Assembly (NCBI RefSeq): GCF_000022565.1
Contig: NC_012483.1
Location: forward strand, 3,906,001 to 3,970,000
Reading direction: 5' to 3'
Length of the DNA: 64,000 nt
DNA from: Acidobacterium capsulatum ATCC 51196
GTDB lineage: Bacteria; Acidobacteriota; Terriglobia; Terriglobales; Acidobacteriaceae
Shown: positions 63,623-64,000 of the stretch, in pieces
Layout: every line of letters starts with the position of its first letter
How positions within the stretch are numbered: the first letter of the stretch is position 1
Notes under the pieces: generated by a model
The model's database searches: none
What the model was told of the DNA's origin: nothing
What the model saw: only the letters and a program-made list of their open reading frames with translations
Program-made: the position numbers and the translations under genes

Positions 63623-64000
63623 ATGACCTCGTCGCTTACCCGTCGCGGCTGGTTGCGCCTGGCGCTTCCAGTCGCGGGCGGCCTTCTTCTGACAGGCCGC
63701 TCCGGCTTCGCGGCTTCCCCCCACATCGCCGCTTTTGAAGACGCGCTTGCCCATCTGGAGCGCTCCAGCGGCGGCCGCCTCGGCGTCGCTCTCTGGCAGC
63801 CCGCTACCTCGCTCCGCGCCGGTCACCGCCTCCATCAGCGCTTCCCCATGTGCAGTACCTTCAAGGTCATGCTGGTCGCCGCCGTGCTCCACCGCGCCGA
63901 CCAAGCCCCCGATCGTGCAGACGGCCACCTCGACCGCCGCCTCCACTACACCCAGGCCCAGGTGCTCTCCTGGGCGCCCGTCACCTCAAAGCACGTGGCC
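63623..64000 (+). CDS. class A beta-lactamase, Tat-exported (partial, 3' end outside window)
   Basis: The open frame runs to the window edge (126 codons seen). A twin-arginine signal (TRRGWLRLAL then a hydrophobic core, cleavage after about residue 31) precedes the class A catalytic motif S78-T-F-K81, with Cys77 in the position before the nucleophile as in CTX-M, L2 and several carbapenemase lines. SDN, Glu166 and KTG motifs would be beyond the edge. The start may be ATG 63623 or the in-frame ATG 63611. It hydrolyses beta-lactam rings in the periplasm; the spectrum cannot be told. Confidence 0.85.
   Translation, partial: MTSSLTRRGWLRLALPVAGGLLLTGRSGFAASPHIAAFEDALAHLERSSGGRLGVALWQPATSLRAGHRLHQRFPMCSTFKVMLVAAVLHRADQAPDRADGHLDRRLHYTQAQVLSWAPVTSKHVA

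Overview
The window is GC-rich bacterial chromosome, densely packed, with no rRNA, phage or CRISPR. The gene content fits an Acidobacteriota genome of the Terriglobales type (Acidobacterium / Terriglobus / Granulicella-like). The pointers are a large secreted PIG-L deacetylase, ornithine-lipid genes, a futalosine-pathway MqnA, a DcaP-like coiled-coil porin, DUF427 and DUF3467 proteins and a Wza/Wzz/Wzx exopolysaccharide operon. This assignment is inference from gene content, not from a marker-gene comparison.

Layout. 1-6325 (minus strand) is one run: a DUF3467 protein, a GT39-type membrane glycosyltransferase, a TPR protein, NfeD, a slipin, and a membrane protein cut by the window edge. tRNA-Leu(TAG) follows at 6360-6444. 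6485-11545 holds a flavoprotein, two ATP-grasp enzymes and a GT2 enzyme. It runs into a minus-strand polysaccharide operon (10337-21002) encoding a WecG-type transferase, Wzy/O-antigen-ligase-like protein, membrane GT2, Wzx flippase, Wza, a Wzz/BY-kinase-like protein with a dead kinase domain, and an ATP-grasp enzyme. A clan GH-A-like glycoside hydrolase (21381-23813) and a divergent GT4-GT2-acyltransferase set (23977-26883) complete the sugar locus.

26893-31184 carries a secreted acetamidase-like protein, a SAM-I riboswitch (28141-28248) in front of a threonine-synthase-like gene plus a ThiS/MoaD-like sulfur carrier, and a class I aminotransferase. 31217-35442 carries olsA/olsB, a small basic protein, dut, a cupin, an SDR and DUF3185. 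35689-43100 holds a porin, the PIG-L protein, an APC permease, a 117-bp palindromic element and an FAH-family enzyme. A visibly AT-richer stretch (43101-44250) carries one orphan lipoprotein gene. The SRP RNA lies at 44290-44398 (minus).

44538-55473 is mostly housekeeping on the plus strand: ferritin-like protein, rimO-yacG-pgpA, a beta-propeller protein, cinA, plsY-gpsA, an HD-GYP protein, ftsY, ribD and ribE. 55486-57486 (minus) has mqnA and an unusual PLP-fold protein that has lost its catalytic lysine. 57867-64000 has dprA, topA, a RelB/ParE-type toxin-antitoxin pair bracketed by an 18-bp direct repeat, two small proteins (one DUF427) and the 5' part of a Tat-exported class A beta-lactamase.

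The most promising leads are three. The first is the SAM-riboswitch-controlled threonine-synthase-like enzyme paired with a thiocarboxylate-type carrier ending in GGCC, which suggests an alternative homocysteine/methionine route. The second is the lysine-less PLP-fold paralogue carrying a tandem-repeat insertion. The third is the flavoprotein/double ATP-grasp module attached to the exopolysaccharide operon.
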